64,000 bases of DNA from Litoreibacter halocynthiae. Its GTDB lineage: Bacteria > Pseudomonadota > Alphaproteobacteria > Rhodobacterales > Rhodobacteraceae. Where the stretch lies: positions 186,001 through 250,000 of the forward strand of contig NZ_SOBH01000003.1 in the NCBI RefSeq assembly GCF_004365635.1, in the 5' to 3' direction. Shown here one piece after another: positions 29,829 to 38,233 of this stretch. Under the pieces are notes generated by a model. The model made no database searches and was not told the origin of the DNA. It worked only from the letters and a program-made list of their open reading frames with translations. A program made the position numbers and the translations under genes. The first letter of the stretch is position 1, and every line of letters begins with the position of its first letter.

Positions 29829-31502
29829 TTAAAATTTTAAATCTAACCGCGCTGAACCGTCGATTGCTTGTGGCTGGTGCGATTCTGGCGCGTCCGTTGT
29901 CATACCTGTGTCGCAATGTTCCCGAGCGCTGTCCGTGGGTTGGTCCCGTTCGTGCTGCTCTTCCTGGAACGAGAAGTTGGCGCCTTCGTATCCGATATCT
30001 GAGAAATCTGATGCGAGTAGGTCGGAGTTCCGGCGCATCAGGTCCAGGACTTCAGGTCTTTCGGTGAAGACGGTAATGTTCATTGTCCCTTCTTTGGTTG
30101 AAAGCACAATTCGAACGCGTCCGAGTTCCTCTGGATCCAGCCGAATCTCGACATCCTGACTTCCACCACCTTCAAGAGCCTGACAAATTTGCGTGCTAAT
30201 ATGGTTCGGCAGTGGTGTCGGAGAGTTGGGCGATGCCGAGTGAATTGTACCGGAGGCGGCTATGATTGAAGGTGGCGCCGGTACGCTCGTCGTGTGGTCG
30301 CCTTCTACTTGTTGCGCCACCGGTGGAGTTTGCACTGTGGATTTGGCGGGTATCAGGATTTGCGAAGGCACCGTCGTTGCGGCAGTGTTCGTCGAGCCAA
30401 TTCCCTGCGCATCAATGGCTTCAAATTCTGATGTGTCAGGCGCGGGCGTATCTCTTTCGGCGCCCATCCGGCCAGATGGTCTGCTTACCGTGAGCCCAAG
30501 GTTGCCAGATGGGAACGTACCCGTAGTTGTTATCTCTTGAGCCGAATCTGTAATGCTTTGCGTTGCGGATTTAATGGAAGCAGCTTCCATCTCAAGCGTT
30601 TGTAAAATCGGGGCAAGTGTTGAACTGATTATCACCGCTGGGGGCCGTGATACGTCTGTAATGGCCCAGCTCTCCAACGCTGACCGTGAAGATGCCAAGC
30701 CGCTCGTGGCTAATTCTAATCCCTCGGTTGGTATCGTAGACTTTTCGACGGATTTGAAAGGTGAAAGATCATGATCAAATACATCTGATACGCTGTCTGC
30801 CGGAAACTCTGTTAAGTTGAAGGATGAATTATTTGTGCTGGCATCCGAGCTTTCTAGAGGCTTTGGCTGATCGTCAGCGGCCTCTAACTCAGAGTTTCCT
30901 TTGTGGGCAACGCGCAATGGAACGCCAGCATAGCTGTTGTCTTCAAGTCTAGCAGGGTTTGTGCTCGATGAGCCTTTGCTCTCCGGAGGATCGCCAATGG
31001 GTGTGTTAGATGCGGTCGACATCGTGTGTGGCGCGGTCAGACCTTCAGTGGATAGTTGATCGATGGGCAAGCCAGATGGCTCGAGTGTTTTGGGAGCTTC
31101 AAGTGTGTTTTTATCATTTGCTTTTGTATTTTGAGTGTTAGCCCCCAAAGCATCAGCTTCGGTCGGTTCCAGAATAGGCAGTGTCGACCTTAACTGTTGT
31201 TCAAGCGGCGTTGACTGAAATTCGATCAACTTCTCGATAAGCGCAGCTTCTGTGTCCGTTTTCTCCTGATATTGCGGCTGTGTCGTGGCCGACGGATTTA
31301 ATTGAACGTCGCGTGGCAGGGTGTCGTTTACCAACAATTCGGGAAGCGTCTCGACATGGTTGCAATTGTTTAACTTGGTTAGAGTCGTGCCGAAATCCGC
31401 TTGATGATCTTGAGGTACCGTAGTCTCGCAGCCAGACATGTTACGAGCCTCCTGGTTGATGCCTCCCAATAGGATGTTGAATGCAAATTGTGGTGTCGAC
31501 AT
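29829..31502 (-). CDS. fliK: Flagellar hook-length control protein FliK
   Basis: The product is about 557 residues, long, low in sequence complexity (rich in Ser, Thr, Pro, Glu) in the first 430, with a conserved C-terminal FliK domain (about 440-530) marked by VEIRLDPEELGRVRIVLSTKEGTMNITVFTERPEVLDLMRR. It is exported as a molecular ruler and switches the export gate through FlhB. Position directly upstream of flgD agrees. Start choice is uncertain: ATG at 31502, GTG at 31508 (best spacing to GGAG) or TTG at 31523. Confidence 0.88.
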   Translation of the reverse strand: MSTPQFAFNILLGGINQEARNMSGCETTVPQDHQADFGTTLTKLNNCNHVETLPELLVNDTLPRDVQLNPSATTQPQYQEKTDTEAALIEKLIEFQSTPLEQQLRSTLPILEPTEADALGANTQNTKANDKNTLEAPKTLEPSGLPIDQLSTEGLTAPHTMSTASNTPIGDPPESKGSSSTNPARLEDNSYAGVPLRVAHKGNSELEAADDQPKPLESSDASTNNSSFNLTEFPADSVSDVFDHDLSPFKSVEKSTIPTEGLELATSGLASSRSALESWAITDVSRPPAVIISSTLAPILQTLEMEAASIKSATQSITDSAQEITTTGTFPSGNLGLTVSRPSGRMGAERDTPAPDTSEFEAIDAQGIGSTNTAATTVPSQILIPAKSTVQTPPVAQQVEGDHTTSVPAPPSIIAASGTIHSASPNSPTPLPNHISTQICQALEGGGSQDVEIRLDPEELGRVRIVLSTKEGTMNITVFTERPEVLDLMRRNSDLLASDFSDIGYEGANFSFQEEQHERDQPTDSAREHCDTGMTTDAPESHQPQAIDGSARLDLKF

Positions 31503-31612
31503 CTTCACGAAAAACTTCTCCAAGAACTCGGGTGTGTTTTGCCATGAAGGGGTTACTCAATCTTTACTACTGGCGAATATTTGTTTGAGGAACGAGGAAA
31601 CCTGAGGATGAC

Positions 31613-31885
31613 ATGGAAATATCTACTAACCCGAGCACCCTACGTGTACCTTTAACGGACAATAATAAAAGTCAGCGTCAAGAGATTTCAAAAAATTTAG
31701 AAGTCGCTTTTGTTACCGAAATGCTGTCTTTCGTGGGAATGAAGGAGCTTTCATCTGAGTTTGGAGGCGGTGCTGGTGAAGAACAGTTTCAATCATTCCT
31801 CCGAGAGCAGCATGCTCGCCTCATTGTCGATAGAGGCGGGTTGGGCCTCGCTGAGCAATTTTTTAACAGCATGGCGGAGAAGTGA
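31613..31885 (+). CDS. flgJ: FlgJ-like rod-binding protein (no muramidase domain)
   Basis: The 90-residue protein matches only the N-terminal rod-capping part of FlgJ: LEVAFVTEMLSFVGMKELSSEFGGGAGEEQFQSFLREQHARLIVDRGGLGLAEQFF. The C-terminal peptidoglycan hydrolase domain of gamma-proteobacterial FlgJ is absent, which is normal in alphaproteobacteria. A separate hydrolase is therefore needed to cross the cell wall. It diverges from fliK and is followed one base later by the FlgN-like gene. Confidence 0.85.
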   Translation: MEISTNPSTLRVPLTDNNKSQRQEISKNLEVAFVTEMLSFVGMKELSSEFGGGAGEEQFQSFLREQHARLIVDRGGLGLAEQFFNSMAEK

Positions 31886-31886
31886 A

Positions 31887-32240
31887 ATGGCATCTGCAAA
31901 TAATGACAGTAAGATTGCAGAGGTAATGAAACTCGTCTTCGACGAACGGCAAGCGTTGATCGACGGCAAGATTGAAGGACTTGCTGAAATTTCAAGTCAA
32001 AAGCAAAAAGCGATCGAAAGTGTGTCTAAATATAAAGAGCAATTTTCCGACACAGATATTGCTGTCATATTGAGTGCTTGTGGCGATTTGCAGGATCTAT
32101 ACCGATCTGCTCAAGCTGGACTAGTAGCCGCACGCTCTAGACTCCAGTCGGTGCAGTGTCCCTCTGAGCATTTGAAGACCTATGATGCTGCAGGGCGTAA
32201 CCAAGGTTTTCAAATTTCTACACGAGAGAGGTTTTACTGA
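31887..32240 (+). CDS. flgN: FlgN-like flagellar export chaperone
   Basis: The 117-residue helical, probably cytoplasmic protein resembles FlgN-type chaperones, which keep the junction proteins FlgK and FlgL ready for export. Helical stretches (KIAEVMKLVFDERQALIDGKIEGL and the later KQKAIESVSKYKEQF) and a polar C-terminus fit. GGAGAAGTGAA precedes the ATG 31887, which comes one base after the rod-binding gene's stop. The assignment rests on helical pattern, size and position; similarity is weak, as usual in this family. Confidence 0.65.
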   Translation: MASANNDSKIAEVMKLVFDERQALIDGKIEGLAEISSQKQKAIESVSKYKEQFSDTDIAVILSACGDLQDLYRSAQAGLVAARSRLQSVQCPSEHLKTYDAAGRNQGFQISTRERFY

Positions 32241-32439
32241 TCTATTTCGTAAATGTTTATCCAAGAGGACTCGGAGTCTTAGGGAACTCTTAGCAAGTCT
32301 CAGATCACATAGACAGGCATCCTGCGAATGGGGTGGCGCGTGTTTGGGGAAAACCCTGCAAGCAAAAGTCAAAACGGCTCTTCAGTCACCAAGTGTGATT
32401 TAATTTCGGCGTTGAATTCGTCGTATCAGAGGAAACGAT

Positions 32440-33921
32440 ATGTCTAGTATACTAACTAACAATGGCGCAATGGTTGCATTGCAGACTCTTAAGTCAATTA
32501 ATTCTGATTTGCTTAAAACCCAATCAGAAATTTCCACGGGCAAATCTGTAGCGTCGGCAAAAGATAACTCAGCACTTTGGGCGATTTCCAAGGTTATGGA
32601 GTCGGACGTCAAAGGATTTAACGCAATTTCGGAAAGCCTGTCACTCGGGGAATCTACCGTTGCTGTGGCGCGTCAGGGTGCGGAAACAGTAACTGATCTT
32701 CTGACGCAAATTAAGGGTAAGGTGGTTTCGGCTCAGGAGGAGAACGTCGATCGAGATAAAATTCAAACTGACATTGATGCGCTGACATCACAGATCAAGT
32801 CGGTTGTCGGCGCTGCGCAATTCAACGGTTTGAATATGCTCAAGGGCACAGATTCAGTCGACATCCTGTCTTCTCTGGACCGCTTAAGCGACGGATCTGT
32901 ATCCGCCTCGAATATCTCGATCGCACGAGCTGACCTTTCGGACAGTTCCGGGACATACGGCACTGGAACATCGTTGACGGCTAATGCCACGGCGTCTGCT
33001 GGACCAGTGGCAAACACCGGAACCACTGAAGCCATCACATTTTCTGACAGCGCAGACATGTCAGGTGAAGATTTCCAGATCACTGTTGGCGGTTCCACGC
33101 TGAACTTTGCGTCAGGAACATTCTTGGCGACCGATACCGAGGAACTTGCAATTGACCAGATCGCAGGGGCGATCAATGCCCTTGGTCTGGAGGGGATTAG
33201 TGCGGCGCGTAACGGTAGCGACCTCGAAGTCACGTCTACACGAGCTTTTGAAACAGTTGATCTTGCCTTTTCAGGCTCTCCGGTTGTCGATGGAACCGCA
33301 ACAATTGCAGAGCGCGCTGAAAATGTCACCTTTTCAGCAGTTTCGAAAGTCAATGCAGGTGACGGATACCGAATTACGCTTGGCTCCAACGTCGCTACTT
33401 ACGTGGCAGGTGAGGGCGAAACCTTTGAAGACGTCGCAAATGGCTTGAAGGCTGCAATCGACTCAGTTGGAATTGAAGGTATTTCGACGCGAGTTGCGAC
33501 AAACAGCAATGGTGAGCAGGTGCTCAAAATTGATAATGACAGTGCCTCGGCAATTGCGACTTTCACTGCAGTCGGCGCGCAAGATGGAACGGCTTCAGGC
33601 GGCTTGTTCGGTTTGGGGAGCATCGATGTCACTTCTAATCAGGGTGCCGAGGCTGCTCTGGGAAATGTTGAAGTCCTAATCCAGAACTCGATTGATGCAG
33701 CCGCTGAGTTTGGCTCTGCCCAGGGCCGCATTGAGACGCAATCTGATTTCATTAGCAAGCTGACAGACTCTCTTAAATCTGGGATCGGAACGCTGGTTGA
33801 TGCGGATATGGAAGAGGCTTCTGCGCGCTTGCAAGCACTCCAAGTCCAGCAGCAGCTAGGCGTCCAAGCATTGTCGATTGCAAATCAGGCTCCGCAAAGC
33901 ATTCTTTCGCTCTTCCGCTAG
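32440..33921 (+). CDS. fliC: Flagellin
   Basis: The 493-residue filament subunit has conserved ends: the N-terminal coil (about 1-165; SILTNNGAMVALQTLKSINSD, then QSEISTGKSVASAKDNSALWAIS) and the C-terminal coil (about 405-493; LQQ-rich LQALQVQQQLGVQALSIANQ, then SILSLFR). The variable centre holds two similar modules at about 198-268 and 296-365, each of the form TFS-x-GD-(F/Y)-x-IT-(V/L)-G ... GIEGIS. GAGGAAA precedes the ATG, and a 199-base gap upstream should hold the promoter. A strong hairpin follows the stop, and flaF-flbT follow it. Confidence 0.97.
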   Translation: MSSILTNNGAMVALQTLKSINSDLLKTQSEISTGKSVASAKDNSALWAISKVMESDVKGFNAISESLSLGESTVAVARQGAETVTDLLTQIKGKVVSAQEENVDRDKIQTDIDALTSQIKSVVGAAQFNGLNMLKGTDSVDILSSLDRLSDGSVSASNISIARADLSDSSGTYGTGTSLTANATASAGPVANTGTTEAITFSDSADMSGEDFQITVGGSTLNFASGTFLATDTEELAIDQIAGAINALGLEGISAARNGSDLEVTSTRAFETVDLAFSGSPVVDGTATIAERAENVTFSAVSKVNAGDGYRITLGSNVATYVAGEGETFEDVANGLKAAIDSVGIEGISTRVATNSNGEQVLKIDNDSASAIATFTAVGAQDGTASGGLFGLGSIDVTSNQGAEAALGNVEVLIQNSIDAAAEFGSAQGRIETQSDFISKLTDSLKSGIGTLVDADMEEASARLQALQVQQQLGVQALSIANQAPQSILSLFR

Positions 33922-33932
33922 GCGAACCTAAG

Positions 33933-33959
33933 AACGAGGCACCACTTCGGTGCCTCGTT
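33933..33959 (+). terminator. Hairpin after the flagellin gene
   Basis: AACGAGGCACC and GGTGCCTCGTT form an 11-base perfect stem with a five-base loop, 12 bases after the fliC stop. The following bases (CGTTCTC) are only mildly T-rich. It may terminate or stabilise the abundant flagellin mRNA before flaF. Confidence 0.75.
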
Positions 33960-33984
33960 CGTTCTCAGAACATAAGGTGACTAT

Positions 33985-34353
33985 ATGAACGTAACGCTTA
34001 GAGCTATTTCCGCTTATGGAAAGAATAATACACCCTTAAGGACGAATCGTGGCATTGAATATGAAGTGTTCGCTCGCGTTACACGATCTTTAACCGAGGC
34101 GCGGAATGCCGACGTGACAGATTTTCCAAAACTTGTTGAGGCATTACATGCTAACAGACAGCTTTGGAATACACTTGCTGCCGATGTTGCAGATGTTGAA
34201 AATGCACTTCCGAAAATGCTTAGGGCTCAAATTTTTTATCTAGCAGAATTCGTCAATGTTCACACGAGTAAAGCTCTTGCCGGGAACGCAACGGTCAGCG
34301 CGTTGCTTGATGTAAATTTGTCCGTGATGCGCGGATTGAGTTTGAAAGGGTAA
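33985..34353 (+). CDS. flaF: Flagellar biosynthesis regulator FlaF
   Basis: The 122-residue helical cytoplasmic protein has features of FlaF, which in Caulobacter is needed for flagellin synthesis and works with FlbT. The segments EYEVFARVTRSL, LVEALHANRQLWNTLAADVAD and LPKMLRAQIFYLAEFVNVHT are characteristic. It stands between flagellin and flbT, and its stop overlaps the flbT start by one base (TAATG), giving the standard alphaproteobacterial fliC-flaF-flbT order. Confidence 0.92.
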   Translation: MNVTLRAISAYGKNNTPLRTNRGIEYEVFARVTRSLTEARNADVTDFPKLVEALHANRQLWNTLAADVADVENALPKMLRAQIFYLAEFVNVHTSKALAGNATVSALLDVNLSVMRGLSLKG

Positions 34354-34763
34354 TGGCAATGAGTGGGCTTGTATTGAAACTAGGGCCGAAGGAACGCGTC
34401 CTCATTAATGGTGTGGTTGTGGAAAACGGAAGTCGTCGTGGTCGGGTGCAGATACTGACGCCTAACGCCAAAATCCTTCGACTGAAAGATGCGATCCACC
34501 CAGACGAAGTAACCACACCAGTACGTCGAGTGTGCTACATTCTCCAGCTTATACTTTCTGGGGATGCTAACCTTGGTGATGGTAAGCGACAGGTTCTTAA
34601 CGGTATTGAGCAATTAAGCCACGCATTTTGGGATGCGGATAGCCGGCGTATCCTTGATGTTTCCACAGAGCATGTCGTAAAAGAACAATTTTATCCTGGG
34701 CTTAAATCGCTTCGTCAACTTTTGGCACGAGAGGCGAGGTTAATGGCCGCCGCGAGCCAATGA
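34353..34763 (+). CDS. flbT: Flagellin repressor FlbT
   Basis: The 136-residue protein matches FlbT, which in Caulobacter binds the flagellin mRNA leader and promotes its decay when assembly is incomplete. The segments GLVLKLGPKERVLINGVVVENG, TPNAKILRLKDAI and RRVCYILQLILSG are typical. A second ATG at 34359 is an alternative start. It overlaps flaF by one base and the DUF1217 gene by four bases. Confidence 0.94.
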   Translation: MAMSGLVLKLGPKERVLINGVVVENGSRRGRVQILTPNAKILRLKDAIHPDEVTTPVRRVCYILQLILSGDANLGDGKRQVLNGIEQLSHAFWDADSRRILDVSTEHVVKEQFYPGLKSLRQLLAREARLMAAASQ

Positions 34764-35566
34764 CTTTTACGCCAGTGATTCCTTTCCCTGGCCTTCAAGG
34801 TTGGACTTTTTTGTCCAAGACTATCGATTCCCAGAGAGAGAGTTTGATCAACTCAAGCGAGGTCAAGCGCGAGTCAGAGGCATTCAGACAGAAGATCGGG
34901 GGAATCAAATCTGCCGAAGAATTAGTAGGTGATCGGGAGCTGCTATCAGTGACCCTAACCGCGTTCGGGCTAGAATCAGACATCGATAACGTATTCCTCA
35001 TTAAGAAAGTACTTGAGGATGGAACGCTATCGCCGGACGCGTTGGCCAATCGCTTTTCGGATAAGCGCTACCTAAGCTTATCTAAGGCATTTGGATTTGG
35101 TGACTTTGATGTTCCGAGAACCCAACTTAGCGATTTTCCTGATGAAATCTTGTCAGCTTATAACACGCGTAAGTTTGAATCCGCCGTTGGAGAACAAAGT
35201 CAGGACCTGAGATTGGCGTTGTCCTTCGATCGAGAGATTCTGGATATTGTAGATGGAGGAGGCAGTGATACGGCAAAGTGGCTCGAAGTTTTAGGGAATG
35301 CACCGCTGAAATCTATGGTGGAAAGGTCACTGTTTTTACCATCTAATTTTGGAAACCTTCCCATAGACAAACAAGTCACCATCCTCAAAGAGAAATCGAA
35401 CTCAAGACTCGGGGTGTCTGATTTCGAAAATTTTCGGGATCCGGACGTTAGGGGAAAGCTTCGCGTCAATTTTCTATTGGCGTCACAAATCACTGAAGGT
35501 GGGGGTTTGAGTAGTGCTTCGACAGCACTAAATTTGTTGCAAGGTAGCGCCACACTGCGTTTTTGA
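34760..35566 (+). CDS. DUF1217 family flagellar protein
   Basis: The 268-residue protein contains the DUF1217 repeat pattern (SAEELVGDRELLSVTLTAFGLESDIDNVFLIKKVLEDG, ANRFSDKRYLSLSKAFGFGD). DUF1217 proteins are found almost only in alphaproteobacterial flagellar clusters; in Rhizobiales the related FlgL/Flp region suggests an axial or secreted assembly role, but no function is established. It overlaps flbT by four bases and ends the fliC-flaF-flbT operon. A transposase remnant follows. Confidence 0.8.
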   Translation: MTFTPVIPFPGLQGWTFLSKTIDSQRESLINSSEVKRESEAFRQKIGGIKSAEELVGDRELLSVTLTAFGLESDIDNVFLIKKVLEDGTLSPDALANRFSDKRYLSLSKAFGFGDFDVPRTQLSDFPDEILSAYNTRKFESAVGEQSQDLRLALSFDREILDIVDGGGSDTAKWLEVLGNAPLKSMVERSLFLPSNFGNLPIDKQVTILKEKSNSRLGVSDFENFRDPDVRGKLRVNFLLASQITEGGGLSSASTALNLLQGSATLRF

Positions 35567-35742
35567 TATCTAAGAGAACAAGATGTCCTTTTCAACTACT
35601 GGGTCAAAAAAAACGTATTTGATTATGGTGGCGAGATAAGTATCGATATTTGAATTTCGGATTATATGTAGATATGAGAGGTGGTCGCGGAAATTCGGAC
35701 CAGATGTTCAGGTGGATATCATGATGAAAGTGACGATCCAAA

Positions 35743-36176
35743 ATGAAGAAACGAAAGAACCATTCGCCGGATTTTAAGGCCAAGGTTGTTCTTGAAGCGA
35801 TCCGCAAGGAGATGACGCTTGCCAAGCTGTCCAAGAAATACGGCGTGCATCTATTACGGGCAACACATGCAAAGCTACCGGCAACACATGCAAAGCATGT
35901 GTGAGAGGCGAAGCAGGTCGGGACGTGGAAACGCGCGGCGATAGAAAACATGGCGACGGCCTTTACATCAAACAAGGCACGCCACAGCTCAACGGGAATG
36001 CGGAGCGCTCTCACCGATCCAATCAGCAGGAATTCTATCAGCTCCTCAGTTACAAGGGCGACGTCGATCTCGAAGCCAAACTCGACTAATGGGAGCGTTT
36101 CTACAACCTCGCAAGGCCACATGGTGCACACAATGGTCAGACCCCTTACGAAGCTCTCAGAGACAAGCTACAGTGA
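35743..36176 (+). pseudogene. Decayed IS3-family insertion sequence (orfA-orfB remnants)
   Basis: The N-terminus of an IS3-type OrfA is visible from 35743 (MKKRKNHSPDFKAKVVLEAI, then LAKLSKKYGVH). It is interrupted by a short repeat-bearing insertion after residue 36 and closed by a stop at 35904. The OrfA frame resumes as QVGTWKRAAIENMATAF and is fused by deletion to the OrfB C-terminus (YIKQGTPQLNGNAERSHRSN, QQEFYQLLSYKGDVDLEAKL), with an in-frame TAA before WERFYNLARPHGAHNG; a final stop lies at 36176. The catalytic DDE core is missing, so it cannot transpose. It sits between the DUF1217 gene and fliI. Confidence 0.85.
35859..35902. repeat. 17-base direct repeat with nested palindrome inside the IS remnant
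   Basis: GGCAACACATGCAAAGC occurs at 35859-35875 and again at 35880-35896. The second copy continues into ACACATGC-AAA-GCATGTGT (35884-35902), a perfect eight-base inverted repeat. The segment replaces the coding sequence of OrfA right after the YGVH residues and may be a small duplicated or inserted element. Confidence 0.8.
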
Positions 36177-36425
36177 TCCGACAAGTGTCGCGAGGGTTCG
36201 TCTAGTTACACGGATCATATCAGAAATATGAACTTATCTCATTTTGGAGTAAAATCAGAATTTGGTCTTTTTGGGTGGGATTGTTGAAATTTTTTTAATA
36301 AATAATTCAACTAAATGTCGATAGGAAAACCAAGCTAACACTTTGTGTACTAGCAAAAATCTTTAACCATTTGGGCATATCCCTTTTGAATTTGAAGGCT
36401 AGACCTGTCGTATATTATGATGCTC
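36177..36425. other. AT-rich gap between IS remnant and fliI
   Basis: This 249-base stretch has no supported gene. It is visibly AT-rich, with a GTTGAA/TTCAAC arm pair around a run of A and T near 36283-36312 that is too weak to call a terminator for fliI. The right end of the insertion sequence may lie in its first 60 bases, but no matching terminal inverted repeat was found. Confidence 0.5.
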
Positions 36426-37751
36426 TTACTCTCTGCATTTTTTCAGGCATGTTTCTAGATGACTAAAGGCTTTCTTTGTGGTGGTAAGCCGTGCTGAGGA
36501 AAGAAATGCTTCAATTATCGGTCTAAAACTGATCGCCTGATCGATTGCGTCATCCGATCCGGCCTCATACAGACCAGATTTGATCAGGATTTGAGCTTCT
36601 TCATATGTACCAATGAGACGACGAGCTTGTGTGAGGATTTCATTCTCCTCTTTTGTTGCCGCGTTGGGCAGACTCCGGGATACCGACTTTGATATATTGA
36701 TGGCTGGAAACCGTCCTCGCTCCGCGATTTCACGTGATAAAACAACATGACCATCTAACACACCGCGCATAATGTCCGCGATTGGACCTTCCATATCTGA
36801 GCCTTGCACAAGAACGGAGAATACTGCAGTGATATCTCCCGCTTTGACGGCTCCAGGACCAGCACGTTCGCTAAGTGCCATCAGTTCCTGAGCAGTTGAT
36901 GGCGGGAAGCCGTCTAGGCTTGCGGTCTCACCCGTTGAGAGTGCAATTTCTCGATGCGCTTCTGCAAATCTTGTGACTGAATCCGCAAGCAAAAGAACAT
37001 GGGCGCCTTGGTCTCGGAAATACTCAGCAATGGCCATGCCGACCCATGCACTTCTGCGTCTGAGCATCGCTGATTGATCGGAAGTCGCCGCAATAATCAC
37101 TGCTCGCTTTAGACCTTCAGGTCCCAATGTGTCTTCTACAAAATCTTTTAGCTCACGTCCTCTTTCTCCGATCAGAGTTATCACAACAACGTCGGCTTGT
37201 ATCCCTTTTGCAAGATCGGCAAGCAAGGTGGATTTTCCCACGCCCGAGCCCGCAAAGATACCAAGCCGCTGACCTTTCACAATTGGCAAGAACGTGTCGA
37301 ATGCCGCAAGCCCGCTATTGAGCCGCTCCCCGAAGCGCTTCCTTGTGGATGGCGCTGGAGGGCTAGCTTTTAGTGCAACGTCCTTCGGGCCTTTGCTTAA
37401 TGGTCTGCCATCCAGCGGGCGCAGCAGGGGGTCTATTATCCGACCTAGCCAACTGTTATCGGGCATAATGCGTTTTGGGCCCAAATGCGAAACACGGTCA
37501 TCCAGGGCGATGCCTGTCGAACCGGTTTCCGGCAGGATGTCTGCGACTGTCTCGCGAAGTGCAAGGATTTCTCCAAAGACGGATGATGCGTTTTTGGGGT
37601 GAATGGTCACCAGATCACCAACCTTCGCGAAACTACAAAGCCCACGGACTTGAACCAAATTGGCCGAGGTTGAACATATCGATCCGTCGCGAAATGTGCG
37701 CGGAATGTCATTGATCGCGGAAAGCAAGGCGTTGAAGTTTTGCGGTGTCAT
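36426..37751 (-). CDS. fliI: Flagellum-specific ATPase FliI
   Basis: The 441-residue export ATPase resembles the F1 beta subunit and drives flagellar protein export with FliH and FliJ. Walker A GSGVGKST is at 168-175, with IGERGRELKDFVEDTLG, Walker B VLLLADSVTRFAEAHREIAL and DGHVVLSREIAERGRFPAI after it. ATG 37751 (MTPQNFNALL) with GGGAGC upstream is preferred over a frame extending to 37898. It is a single minus-strand gene, divergent from flgB with 81 bases between; fliH lies 15 kb away and no fliJ adjoins it. Confidence 0.96.
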   Translation of the reverse strand: MTPQNFNALLSAINDIPRTFRDGSICSTSANLVQVRGLCSFAKVGDLVTIHPKNASSVFGEILALRETVADILPETGSTGIALDDRVSHLGPKRIMPDNSWLGRIIDPLLRPLDGRPLSKGPKDVALKASPPAPSTRKRFGERLNSGLAAFDTFLPIVKGQRLGIFAGSGVGKSTLLADLAKGIQADVVVITLIGERGRELKDFVEDTLGPEGLKRAVIIAATSDQSAMLRRRSAWVGMAIAEYFRDQGAHVLLLADSVTRFAEAHREIALSTGETASLDGFPPSTAQELMALSERAGPGAVKAGDITAVFSVLVQGSDMEGPIADIMRGVLDGHVVLSREIAERGRFPAINISKSVSRSLPNAATKEENEILTQARRLIGTYEEAQILIKSGLYEAGSDDAIDQAISFRPIIEAFLSSARLTTTKKAFSHLETCLKKCRE

Positions 37752-37778
37752 CTGGCTGCTCCCAATTCGATTACCTTT

Positions 37779-37798
37779 TTTAAAGGAATCACTCTTAA
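37779..37798. promoter_or_regulatory. TTAA-N11-TTAAG element between fliI and flgB
   Basis: The 20-base element TTAA-N11-TTAAG contains ATCACTC before the second half. A same-length element with ATCACT stands upstream of fliF (50998-51017). It lies in the only promoter region shared by the divergent fliI and flgB operons. It could be a regulator site with two TTAA halves one turn apart; the 7-base CtrA spacing is not met. Confidence 0.35.
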
Positions 37799-37832
37799 GA
37801 CAATGTGTATACATTCGACGGGAGAAGCCCTG

Positions 37833-38225
37833 ATGTTCGAGAAAATTACAATCATGAGCGTAGCTGGGCAAATGGCTCGGCACGCGACGTCTCGGCAAAG
37901 TCTAATTTCGCAAAACATTGCACATGCAGATACACCAAATTTTAAAGCGAAAGATATCATTGAGTTTTCTAGTGAAATGCCAGAAGAAGTTGACTCTTCC
38001 GTTTTCCGGGCGACGCGATCGGGGCATGTTGGGGCTTCTGAAGTAAATAGCTTAAATGCGCAAATATCAGAAACGAATTTTCCCGCAGATCCAAATGGAA
38101 ACACGGTTTCAGTTGAGCATGAGATATTGAAATCAATTGAAGCAGAGCGGCAACATTCGCGAGCGATCGCGATTTATCAGCATTCCATTGATCTTCTGAA
38201 AATGTCGATTGGGAGAGGGCGGTAG
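37833..38225 (+). CDS. flgB: Flagellar basal-body rod protein FlgB
   Basis: This 130-residue proximal rod subunit has the rod-family N-terminus with FlgB features (MSVAGQMARHATSRQSLISQNIAHADTPNFKAKDI) and the C-terminal coil ending ALYQHSIDLLKMSIGRG-like (IAIYQHSIDLLKMSIGRGR). ATG 37833 has GGGAGAAG upstream; the longer frame from 37740 has no support. It begins the plus-strand operon flgB-flgC-fliE-fliQ-flgF-flgG-flgA-flgH-fliL-like. Confidence 0.93.
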   Translation: MFEKITIMSVAGQMARHATSRQSLISQNIAHADTPNFKAKDIIEFSSEMPEEVDSSVFRATRSGHVGASEVNSLNAQISETNFPADPNGNTVSVEHEILKSIEAERQHSRAIAIYQHSIDLLKMSIGRGR

Positions 38226-38233
38226 TTCTACAG

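Noticed and set aside
32325-32345. Sigma-54 promoter (TGGCGCGTGTTTGG) before flagellin
   Set aside because: The -12 GC element is not at the required spacing from the -24 GG.
32398-32420. CtrA box TTAATTTCGGCGTTGA before flagellin
   Set aside because: Spacing is eight bases and the second half mismatches at two positions.
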